Below, in pieces: positions 1 to 5,462 of a DNA stretch of 5,730 nucleotides (within the stretch, counting starts at the first letter, position 1; each line of letters opens with the position of its first letter). The notes beneath the pieces were generated by a model. That model had not been told where the DNA came from. It was given only the letters and a program-made list of their open reading frames with translations, and ran no database searches. Source of the DNA: JBCCZC01 sp039188505 (GTDB taxonomy: Bacteria > Pseudomonadota > Gammaproteobacteria > Xanthomonadales > SZUA-38); the NCBI GenBank assembly GCA_039188505.1, contig JBCCZC010000386.1:1-5730 (forward strand), in the 5' to 3' direction. The translations under genes were made by a program, and so were the position numbers.

Positions 1-1
1 G

Positions 2-1132
2 CGCGATGCCGGCGCCGAGGTGCGCGTTGTCATGACGGATTCGGCCCGCGAGTTCGTGGGGCCGCTGACTTTCCAGGCCGTCTCGGGTCTGCCGGTTCAT
101 GGGGCTCTGCTCGACGAGGACGCAGAGGCCGGCATGGGTCATATCGAGTTGGCTCGCTGGGCCGACCTCGTGCTTGTTGCGCCCGCAACCGCAAGCGTTA
201 TCGCGCGGTTGGCTGCGGGTATGGCCGACGATTTGCTCACCACCCTCTGCCTGGCCACGGAAGCACCCATCGTCATCGCTCCCGCGATGAACCGGGTGAT
301 GTGGTCGAACCCGGCAACGGGCGAGAACGTCGAGCGGCTCGAGCAACGTGGCGTCCGCTTTGTTGGTCCGGGCATCGGTGACCAGGCGTGCGGGGAAACC
401 GGCGCAGGTCGCATGGTCGAGCCCGCGGAGGTCGTTGCGGCCATTGCGGTCAAGCCGACTGGCCGGCTCGCCGGGCAGCGCGTCATCGTGACGGCGGGCC
501 CGACCCTCGAGCCGCTCGATCCCGTGCGTTTCCTCGGCAATCGATCATCGGGAAAGATGGGCTTTGCGGTGGCGCAGGCGCTGGCCGAAGCGGGCGCCCA
601 GGTCACGATCGTTGCGGGCCCGGTCAGGCTGCCGACCCCGCCAGGGATCGCGGTGCGGCAGGACGTCACATCGGCCCGCGAGATGCATCGAGCCGTGCTG
701 GGTCGGCTGGACGAATGCCACATCTTCGTCGCCGCCGCGGCCGTCGCGGATTTTCGGCCCGCGGAGTTCCAGGACCAGAAGATCAAGAAAGGTGACCGAT
801 CGACGCTGCACCTTGAGCTTGTTAGAAACCCCGATATTCTTGCGGAGGTAGCCGCTGTGAGTGGGGGGCCGGCCACCGTCGGTTTTGCGGCCGAGACCTG
901 CGATGTCGAAGCAAACGCCCGGGCGAAGCTCGAGCGCAAGGGGATAGACATGATCGCCGCCAATCAGGTCGGCAACTGTGATACGGGCTTCGACAGCGAG
1001 GACAACATCCTGACCGTGATCGACCGGGATGGTGGCATGCAGACCCTCGATCGGGCGCCGAAGTTGACGCTCGCCCGACAGCTCATCGACCTCATTGCGG
1101 ATCGCCTCGCAGGGAAGCGCCGTGACGACTGA
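2..1132 (+). CDS. coaBC: CoaBC, phosphopantothenoylcysteine decarboxylase / phosphopantothenate-cysteine ligase (5' partial)
   Basis: Cytosolic bifunctional enzyme of coenzyme A synthesis. The CoaB half ligates cysteine to 4'-phosphopantothenate using CTP, and the FMN-dependent CoaC half decarboxylates the product to 4'-phosphopantetheine. The frame is open from base 2 and gives 376 visible residues. Compared with E. coli Dfp, about 28 N-terminal residues, including the SGGIAAYK flavin motif, lie outside the window; the GTG at base 20 is an internal Val codon, not the start. In the CoaC half I see the catalytic His in MGHIELARW (codon 140-142), the PAMN motif (from base 281) and the active-site Cys in DQACGETGAGRM (codon 389-391). 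The CoaB half starts near base 480, with TAGPTLEPLDPVRF, GNRSSGKMGF, AAAVADFRP and the catalytic Lys in KIKK (codon 785-787). All key visible residues are intact, so the gene should be functional. Its stop overlaps the dut start by 11 bp, which suggests translational coupling. Confidence 0.97.
   Translation, partial: RDAGAEVRVVMTDSAREFVGPLTFQAVSGLPVHGALLDEDAEAGMGHIELARWADLVLVAPATASVIARLAAGMADDLLTTLCLATEAPIVIAPAMNRVMWSNPATGENVERLEQRGVRFVGPGIGDQACGETGAGRMVEPAEVVAAIAVKPTGRLAGQRVIVTAGPTLEPLDPVRFLGNRSSGKMGFAVAQALAEAGAQVTIVAGPVRLPTPPGIAVRQDVTSAREMHRAVLGRLDECHIFVAAAAVADFRPAEFQDQKIKKGDRSTLHLELVRNPDILAEVAAVSGGPATVGFAAETCDVEANARAKLERKGIDMIAANQVGNCDTGFDSEDNILTVIDRDGGMQTLDRAPKLTLARQLIDLIADRLAGKRRDD
1110..1124 (+). 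promoter_or_regulatory. Ribosome binding site and GTG start of dut
   Basis: An AGGGA sequence at 1111-1115 or its immediate neighbourhood lies about six bases before GTG at 1122. It sits inside the end of coaBC. This site decides the dut start: a TTG at 1095 is also in frame, but it would add nine residues absent from E. coli Dut and lacks a comparable upstream purine run. Confidence 0.6.
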
Positions 1133-1580
1133 TATCGAACTCAAGATCCTGGATTCGCGGATCGGCAGCGACTACCCGCTGCCCGAATACGCGACGGCAG
1201 GCTCCGCCGGCGTCGACCTGCGGGCTATGGTCGAAACCACGATCCTGCTGGAGCCGGGGACCAGCGAACTCATTCCGACGGGCATCGCCATCCACATCGG
1301 CGACCCCGGGCTGGCAGCGGTGATCCTGCCGCGGTCAGGGCTCGGTCACAAGCGCGGGCTCGTGCTCGGCAATCTGGTCGGTCTGATCGATTCAGACTAC
1401 CAGGGGCCGCTCATGGTATCGGCCTGGAACCGATCGACTGCTCCGCTCGAAATCGAGCCTGGCCTGCGCCTCGCGCAGCTGGTCTTCGTGCCGGTTGTGC
1501 AGGCGGCCTTCAAGGTCGTCGAGGACTTTGCGCCGTCCGCCCGGGCGGATGGCGGATTCGGGCATTCGGGAACGCAATGA
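1122..1580 (+). CDS. dut: Deoxyuridine 5'-triphosphate nucleotidohydrolase (dUTPase)
   Basis: Trimeric cytosolic dUTPase. It hydrolyses dUTP to dUMP and pyrophosphate, keeping uracil out of DNA and providing the thymidylate precursor. With the GTG start it is 152 residues, against 151 in E. coli, and most of its length aligns without gaps. The five dUTPase motifs are visible: AGSAGVDLRA (residues 26-35), PRSGLGHKRG (70-79), GNLVGLIDSDYQG (83-95) with the catalytic Asp90 at the same number as in E. coli, the region around LRLAQLVFVPV, and the C-terminal glycine-rich arm GGFGHSG (144-150) that closes over the nucleotide phosphates. It overlaps coaBC by 11 bp and its TGA overlaps the algC ATG in an ATGA (1577-1580), so expression is probably coupled on both sides. 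The coaBC-dut pair is widely conserved in Proteobacteria. Confidence 0.97.
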   Translation: MTTDIELKILDSRIGSDYPLPEYATAGSAGVDLRAMVETTILLEPGTSELIPTGIAIHIGDPGLAAVILPRSGLGHKRGLVLGNLVGLIDSDYQGPLMVSAWNRSTAPLEIEPGLRLAQLVFVPVVQAAFKVVEDFAPSARADGGFGHSGTQ

Positions 1581-3931
1581 ACAGAAGTGATGCGTCGAAG
1601 AGCGGTCTGACCGCCAAGATCGACCCACGCAAGCTGGTCGCGACGCTGGTGACCACAGCGGGCTTGCTGGGCGTGATGTTCAGCGGCTATCAGATCTACG
1701 CCGGCATGCGTCTCAGCGCCGGTCTTGCGCACATGGAGCAGAGTTCGGCGCAGCTCGTCGACCGCATCAATTCGGAGATGCGTCGTCAGGGTGGCGTCGC
1801 GACCGAGCTGGCCGCGGACGAGCGGGTCGTTGCCGCGTTCGCGGGCGGCGGATCGCTCGAGGCCCTGGCCCAGACGCTTGTCGACGAGCGGCCCGAGGTG
1901 GAGCGCATCCTGCTGCTCCAGCCGGCCATCGAGACGCTGGATCCGATGCCGTATCCGGACGCCGATTTCTCGGCGATTGCGGCCGGCATTCGGTCCAAGG
2001 CCGTCGAGGGCTCGGCTGGGCCCGTGATCTCCGGCGTCGGCACCTCCACGCACGCCACCTGGGGCAGTGCCGTGGACCGGGAAAGCGTGGCGGACGAGCC
2101 CCGGGGGCTCGTGGTCGTGTCGTGGGACCTCGCGCCCATCCTCGGCGAGCTCGACGCGCTAGTCGGTCCGGGCTATCTCGATCTTCGCTTCATGCGGCTG
2201 TCGGGTTCCTTCGACGTGATCGGCTACAGCGGTCGCATCGGCACCAACATCAACTCGATGCGCTCGCTCACCGCCTTCCCGCCCCTGGGGGTCGGCTTCC
2301 TCATGCCGCGGCCCTTCATGTTCTTCATCGGTGAACGCATCGCGGCCATTGCGATGCTGGCGCTGTCCCTGTTTCTCGTAGGGGCCGGCTACGTAGTTCG
2401 CCGGGAGATCGACGTGCGGACGCTCATCCCGTCGCGCAAAGCGGACGACTCGGGGGATTCGCTCGAAGACGCGCCCGTGCTCGCGGACGTCGTCGAAGAC
2501 GAGCTGCGTGAAGCCATGGATTTCGCCGGGGCAGCGGAAGTCGAGGAGGTTGCACCGGACAAGGTGTCCCAGAGCATGTTCCGCGCCTACGACATTCGCG
2601 GTGTGGTGGGCAAGGAGCTGACGGCCCCCATCGCAACGCTCATTGGGCGCGCCATCGGGTCGGAGGCGATCGCCCGGGGCATCGACCAGGTGATCGTGGC
2701 CCGAGATGGCCGGCTTTCGGGGCCGGATCTCTCCGAAGCGCTGGTGCAGGGCCTCTTGGCGGCCGGCGTCGACGTGACCGATATCGGCGCCGTGCCGACC
2801 GGCGTGCTCTACTTCGCGACCCATCATCTGGAAACGGGTTCGGGCGTGATGGTCACGGGCAGCCACAACCCGCCGGACTACAACGGCTTCAAGATCATGC
2901 TTGGCGGCGAAACGCTGGCGCAGGACGCCATTCAGGCGCTCTACCAGCGCATCGTCGAGCAGGACCTGAGCGAGGGTGCCGGCGGCGTCCAAGAGCTGGA
3001 CATCCTGGAGGACTACGTCGATCGCATCGCATCGGATATCCAGGTCGAAGAGCCGCTGAAGGTCGTGATCGACTGTGGAAACGGGATCCCGGGAATGATC
3101 GCCCCGCAGGTGCTCGAGGAAATCGGCTGCGAGGTCGTTCCGCTCTACTGCGACGTCGATGGCACCTTTCCGAATCACCACCCCGACCCCAGCGTCCCGG
3201 AGAATCTCCAGGACCTCATCATGTCCGTGAAGCAGCTGGATGCGGATCTGGGCCTGGCCTTCGACGGCGATGGTGACCGGCTCGGGGTCGTGACGCGCGA
3301 AGGCGAGATCGTATTCCCGGATCGGATCCTGATGCTGTTCGCCGAGGACGTGCTCCTGCGCAATCCGGGCGCCACGGTCATCTACGATGTGAAGTGTACG
3401 GCCCACCTCGCCCGCGTCATCCTGAGTAACGGCGGCAGCCCGCTCATGTGGAAGACGGGGCATTCGCTGATGAAGGCGAAGATGAAGGAAACGGGTGCCG
3501 CGCTCGCGGGTGAGATGAGCGGCCATTTCTTTTTCAAGGAACGCTGGTACGGCTTCGACGATGGCGTCTACGCTGCGGCGCGACTGCTGGAGATCCTCGC
3601 CTCGGCACCGGACGGCGTCGACGAGACGCTGGCGGAGCTGCCCAACAGCGTGAGCACGCCGGAGCTGAAGGTCCAGATGGTCGAAGGCGAGCACTATGCC
3701 TTCATGGAGGAATTCCAGCGGGTCGCCGCCTTCGACGACGCGCGTGTGACGACCATCGACGGCGTCCGCGCCGACTACGACGATGGCTGGGGGCTCGTCC
3801 GTTGCTCGAATACCACGCCCTGCCTCGTACTGCGCTTCGACGCTGAGAGCGAAACCGCGCTGGGCCGGATTCAGGAGATGTTTCGCGCCGAGATGCTCAA
3901 GGTCAGAGGCGACCTCGACATTCCCTTCTGA
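1577..3931 (+). CDS. algC: Membrane-anchored phosphomannomutase/phosphoglucomutase, long AlgC form
   Basis: Bifunctional enzyme converting mannose-6-P/mannose-1-P and glucose-6-P/glucose-1-P, the branch point to GDP-mannose, alginate, LPS and other glycans. The 784-residue product has three parts. Residues 1-~321 are an N-terminal extension with a short basic cytoplasmic tail, a transmembrane helix at ~20-42, a ~210-residue presumably periplasmic segment and a second helix at ~254-275. An acidic linker (~288-330) follows. Residues ~322-784 match the classic 463-residue P. aeruginosa AlgC almost without gaps. Visible residues, with P. aeruginosa numbers recalled for comparison: Y338 (17), R341 (20), phosphoserine S429 (108) in TGSHNPP, metal ligands D563/D565/D567 (242/244/246) in DGDGDR, K606 (285), H629 (308), E646 and S648 (325/327) in GEMSGH, and R742-S744-N745-T746 (421-425). 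Every catalytic residue is present. The ATG overlaps the dut stop; an internal ATG at 2516 could yield a soluble form. The periplasmic domain resembles Cache/sensor modules only by topology. Confidence 0.95.
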   Translation: MNRSDASKSGLTAKIDPRKLVATLVTTAGLLGVMFSGYQIYAGMRLSAGLAHMEQSSAQLVDRINSEMRRQGGVATELAADERVVAAFAGGGSLEALAQTLVDERPEVERILLLQPAIETLDPMPYPDADFSAIAAGIRSKAVEGSAGPVISGVGTSTHATWGSAVDRESVADEPRGLVVVSWDLAPILGELDALVGPGYLDLRFMRLSGSFDVIGYSGRIGTNINSMRSLTAFPPLGVGFLMPRPFMFFIGERIAAIAMLALSLFLVGAGYVVRREIDVRTLIPSRKADDSGDSLEDAPVLADVVEDELREAMDFAGAAEVEEVAPDKVSQSMFRAYDIRGVVGKELTAPIATLIGRAIGSEAIARGIDQVIVARDGRLSGPDLSEALVQGLLAAGVDVTDIGAVPTGVLYFATHHLETGSGVMVTGSHNPPDYNGFKIMLGGETLAQDAIQALYQRIVEQDLSEGAGGVQELDILEDYVDRIASDIQVEEPLKVVIDCGNGIPGMIAPQVLEEIGCEVVPLYCDVDGTFPNHHPDPSVPENLQDLIMSVKQLDADLGLAFDGDGDRLGVVTREGEIVFPDRILMLFAEDVLLRNPGATVIYDVKCTAHLARVILSNGGSPLMWKTGHSLMKAKMKETGAALAGEMSGHFFFKERWYGFDDGVYAAARLLEILASAPDGVDETLAELPNSVSTPELKVQMVEGEHYAFMEEFQRVAAFDDARVTTIDGVRADYDDGWGLVRCSNTTPCLVLRFDAESETALGRIQEMFRAEMLKVRGDLDIPF

Positions 3932-3932
3932 G

Positions 3933-3950
3933 CGTCACCCAGGACTGACG
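3933..3950. terminator. Weak inverted repeat in the convergent gap between algC and the DUF4124 gene
   Basis: CGTCA (3933-3937) and TGACG (3946-3950) form a 5-bp stem with an 8-base loop directly after the algC stop. It lies in the 29-bp gap between convergent genes, where a bidirectional terminator would be useful. The stem is short and no T-tract follows on either strand, so it is at best a weak terminator and may be chance. Confidence 0.22.
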
Positions 3951-3960
3951 GCGGGAACGA

Positions 3961-4623
3961 TCAAGAGTCGGCGGGTGCGTCGTCGGTGATGAGACCTCGT
4001 CGCTTGAGGATGTCGCGGAAGCGCGCCAGCTCTTCCTCGAAGTAGACGATGATTTCCTGCTTCTCGGCTTCCTTCGAGTCGATGAAGGCCTGCTGCTCCG
4101 CGATCTGCTCCTGCGAGGAGTCGATGGACGACCGTAGCGCGGGGCTGATCTCGCGACCCTGACGCTCGTTGTTCGCCGCCCTCTCGAGCAGCGTCGCGAG
4201 GCTCTTGCGCTGCCCGGCGATGTAGGACTGCGCCGCCTCGATGGAGCGATCGAGCGCATCGACCTGCTGGTCCCGGACGCGGTAGATATCCGCTGATGAT
4301 GCGTAGGTCGCCAGGAGCTCCTGGTCGGCCCGAAGCTGTCGCTCCGCTTCCCGCTCGGCCGCAAGTTCGGCCGCCCGAGCTTCTCGCTCGACCGCGAGCT
4401 CTTCCTGGGTCTTGGCCCGGTCGGTCGACTCGACGACGACGCCCTGCTCATTCAGGCGCTCGCGGGCCTGCTTGACCTGATCCGGCGGCACCTGGTCGCT
4501 GTAGTGGACGTTGCCGTCCTCATCGACCCATTTGTACAGCTTCTGCGCGCCGGCCGGCTGGGCGGCGGACACGCAGACGGCCGCGGCGATCGACAGGGCG
4601 ATACGCTTGCTGGTCGATTTCAT
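3961..4623 (-). CDS. Secreted DUF4124-domain coiled-coil protein
   Basis: A 220-residue protein of unknown function, probably periplasmic or envelope-associated. Residues 1-26 form a Sec signal peptide: basic start (MKSTSKR), hydrophobic core (IALSIAAAVCVSA) and a likely cleavage site after PAGA, before QKLYKW. I see no lipobox Cys at the cleavage site. Residues ~28-50 carry the DUF4124 hallmark KLYKWVDEDGNVHYSDQVPP, a small Trp/Tyr-rich motif common at the mature N-terminus of gammaproteobacterial envelope proteins. Residues ~65-205 are rich in Glu, Arg, Ala and Gln with hydrophobic spacing that predicts a long helical coiled coil, broken near the Asn/Gly/Pro-containing stretch at 151-162. 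The ATG at 4623 has a strong GGAGG five bases upstream. It is convergent with algC and lies 65 bp downstream of pyrE on the same strand. I see no catalytic motif and cannot assign a function. Confidence 0.85.
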   Translation of the reverse strand: MKSTSKRIALSIAAAVCVSAAQPAGAQKLYKWVDEDGNVHYSDQVPPDQVKQARERLNEQGVVVESTDRAKTQEELAVEREARAAELAAEREAERQLRADQELLATYASSADIYRVRDQQVDALDRSIEAAQSYIAGQRKSLATLLERAANNERQGREISPALRSSIDSSQEQIAEQQAFIDSKEAEKQEIIVYFEEELARFRDILKRRGLITDDAPADS

Positions 4624-4628
4624 GCTGG

Positions 4629-4633
4629 CCTCC
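4629..4633 (-). promoter_or_regulatory. Strong Shine-Dalgarno of the DUF4124 gene
   Basis: On the minus strand GGAGG, within GAGGGAGG, lies five bases before the ATG at 4623. It is the clearest ribosome binding site in the window and fixes the start at the residue that begins a complete signal peptide. Confidence 0.75.
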
Positions 4634-4651
4634 CTCTCGCTATCCCGTTTG

Positions 4652-4660
4652 ATTCTAGCA
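4652..4660 (-). promoter_or_regulatory. Candidate extended -10 promoter of the DUF4124 gene
   Basis: The minus strand reads TGCTAGAAT in the 65-bp gap downstream of pyrE. TAGAAT matches the sigma-70 -10 consensus at five of six positions and is preceded by the extended TGn element. The hexamer one 17-base spacer upstream (ACGAAT) is a poor -35, as is usual for extended -10 promoters. Transcription would start near 4645, leaving a leader of about 20 bases that contains the GGAGG. This would let the gene be expressed independently of pyrE. Confidence 0.5.
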
Positions 4661-4688
4661 CCCGATCGTCGCCGATTCGTGGGCGCGG

Positions 4689-5333
4689 TCAGCTGGCACC
4701 GTAGCGTTCCCGATAGGATTGCATGGCGGCGCTGACGTCGGCCATGCCCGGCGCGTCGGCGACATACCGGATCAGATCTGCCAGTGTGATGATGCTGGTG
4801 ACCGGAGCCCCGACGAGGTGTTGGACTTCCGCGACGGCCGAACGTTCAGCGGCGCCACGTTCCTGCCGGTCGAGGGCGATGGCGAGTCCGGCAATCTCCG
4901 CCCCTGCGGCCTCGATCCAGCCAGCAGACTCACGGGCGGACGTCCCGGCGGAGATCACGTCGTCAACGATCAGGACGCGGCCGGTCAGCGCGGCGCCGAC
5001 GATGTGGCCGCCTTCGCCATGGTCCTTGGCCTCCTTGCGGTTGTAGGCATAGGGAATGTCCCGGTCGTAGAGCCGGTCGTAGGCAATCGCCACGGCGGCC
5101 GCGAGCGGAATGCCTTTGTAGGCGGGCCCGAAGAGCATGTCGAAGGCGATACCGGAAGCTTCGATCGAACGCGCGTAGTACTCCCCGAGCCGCGCCAGCG
5201 CCGTGCCGCTCGCGAAAAGGCCGGCGTTGAAGAAGTAAGGGCTCTGGCGCCCTGATTTCAGGGTGAACGTCCCGAAGCGGAGGACGTCGAGTCTCAGGCA
5301 CAGGTCGATAAGGTCGCGCTGGTAGCCCTGCAT
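4689..5333 (-). CDS. pyrE: Orotate phosphoribosyltransferase
   Basis: Cytosolic dimeric enzyme of de novo pyrimidine synthesis that transfers ribose-5-phosphate from PRPP to orotate, giving orotidine 5'-monophosphate and pyrophosphate. The 214-residue product matches E. coli PyrE (213) along its whole length. Visible elements are YQRDLI at the N-terminus, FTLKSGRQSPYFFNAG (residues 23-38) with Lys26, LFGPAYKGIPLA (67-78), the mobile catalytic loop NRKEAKDHGEGG (98-109) with R99, K100, K103 and H105 at E. coli positions, and the PRPP-binding motif VLIVDDVISAGTS (120-132). No key residue is missing. It is divergent from the exonuclease gene and lies upstream of the DUF4124 gene on the same strand. 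The leader inferred from its promoter is only ~22 bases, too short for the coding-leader attenuator known upstream of enteric pyrE, so control here is probably by other means. Confidence 0.97.
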   Translation of the reverse strand: MQGYQRDLIDLCLRLDVLRFGTFTLKSGRQSPYFFNAGLFASGTALARLGEYYARSIEASGIAFDMLFGPAYKGIPLAAAVAIAYDRLYDRDIPYAYNRKEAKDHGEGGHIVGAALTGRVLIVDDVISAGTSARESAGWIEAAGAEIAGLAIALDRQERGAAERSAVAEVQHLVGAPVTSIITLADLIRYVADAPGMADVSAAMQSYRERYGAS

Positions 5334-5362
5334 GGTGCGAATCCCGAAAATTTGGCCCCCGG

Positions 5363-5391
5363 ATTATCGTCGCCTCCCCCGGCGGCCTCAA
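5363..5391 (-). promoter_or_regulatory. Candidate sigma-70 promoter of pyrE
   Basis: On the minus strand TTGAGG (5391-5386) and GATAAT (5368-5363) are separated by exactly 17 bases. Both boxes are close to consensus, with four and five of six positions matching. Transcription would begin near 5355, about 22 bases before the pyrE ATG. The -35 box overlaps the loop of a small inverted repeat at 5382-5396. Confidence 0.6.
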
Positions 5392-5396
5392 GCCGC
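5382..5396. repeat. Small inverted repeat in the pyrE / exonuclease divergent region
   Basis: GCGGC (5382-5386), a five-base loop CTCAA, then GCCGC (5392-5396). It overlaps the candidate pyrE -35 box, so it could be a protein-binding site. In such GC-rich DNA a 5-bp palindrome arm is also easily a chance event. Confidence 0.25.
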
Positions 5397-5405
5397 GGCC
5401 CGGCC

Positions 5406-5433
5406 TTGCGTCCGCCGCGTGGACCGCTACCAT
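5406..5433 (+). promoter_or_regulatory. Possible promoter of the exonuclease III-family gene
   Basis: TTGCGT (5406-5411) and TACCAT (5428-5433) are 16 bases apart, about 30 bases before the GTG start at 5463. They match consensus at only three and four of six positions, so this is a weak candidate chosen mainly for its position. An AGGAG follows at 5444-5448. Confidence 0.3.
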
Positions 5434-5462
5434 GCGCGACTCCAGGAGCAGCGGTACGCATC

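Noticed and set aside
20..22. GTG at base 20 as the true start of coaBC
   Set aside because: The frame is open upstream to the window edge, and the upstream codons (RDAGAEV) continue the CoaC homology; a start here would remove the flavin-binding motif.
1095..1121. A nine-residue N-terminal extension of dut from a TTG at 1095
   Set aside because: The extension has no counterpart in E. coli Dut, while GTG at 1122 has a well-placed AGGGA and gives the family's usual length.
139..1144. Long minus-strand open frames opposite coaBC (139-963 and 545-1144)
   Set aside because: They are antisense to well-conserved CoaBC, have low-complexity Ser/Arg/Ala composition and lack convincing ribosome binding sites.
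2159..3694. A 511-codon open frame on the minus strand opposite algC
   Set aside because: It runs antisense to the catalytic domain of AlgC, which is conserved residue by residue. Its translation is Arg/His/Asp-rich with no recognisable motif, as expected for a shadow frame in GC-rich DNA.
3903..4451. A 182-codon minus-strand frame overlapping the DUF4124 gene
   Set aside because: It is a Ser/Arg-rich alternative frame of the DUF4124 gene, which itself has a complete signal peptide, a known motif and a strong ribosome binding site. This frame also runs into the end of algC.
4719..5255. Plus-strand open frames opposite pyrE
   Set aside because: PyrE is intact and conserved on the other strand; these frames show no family motif.
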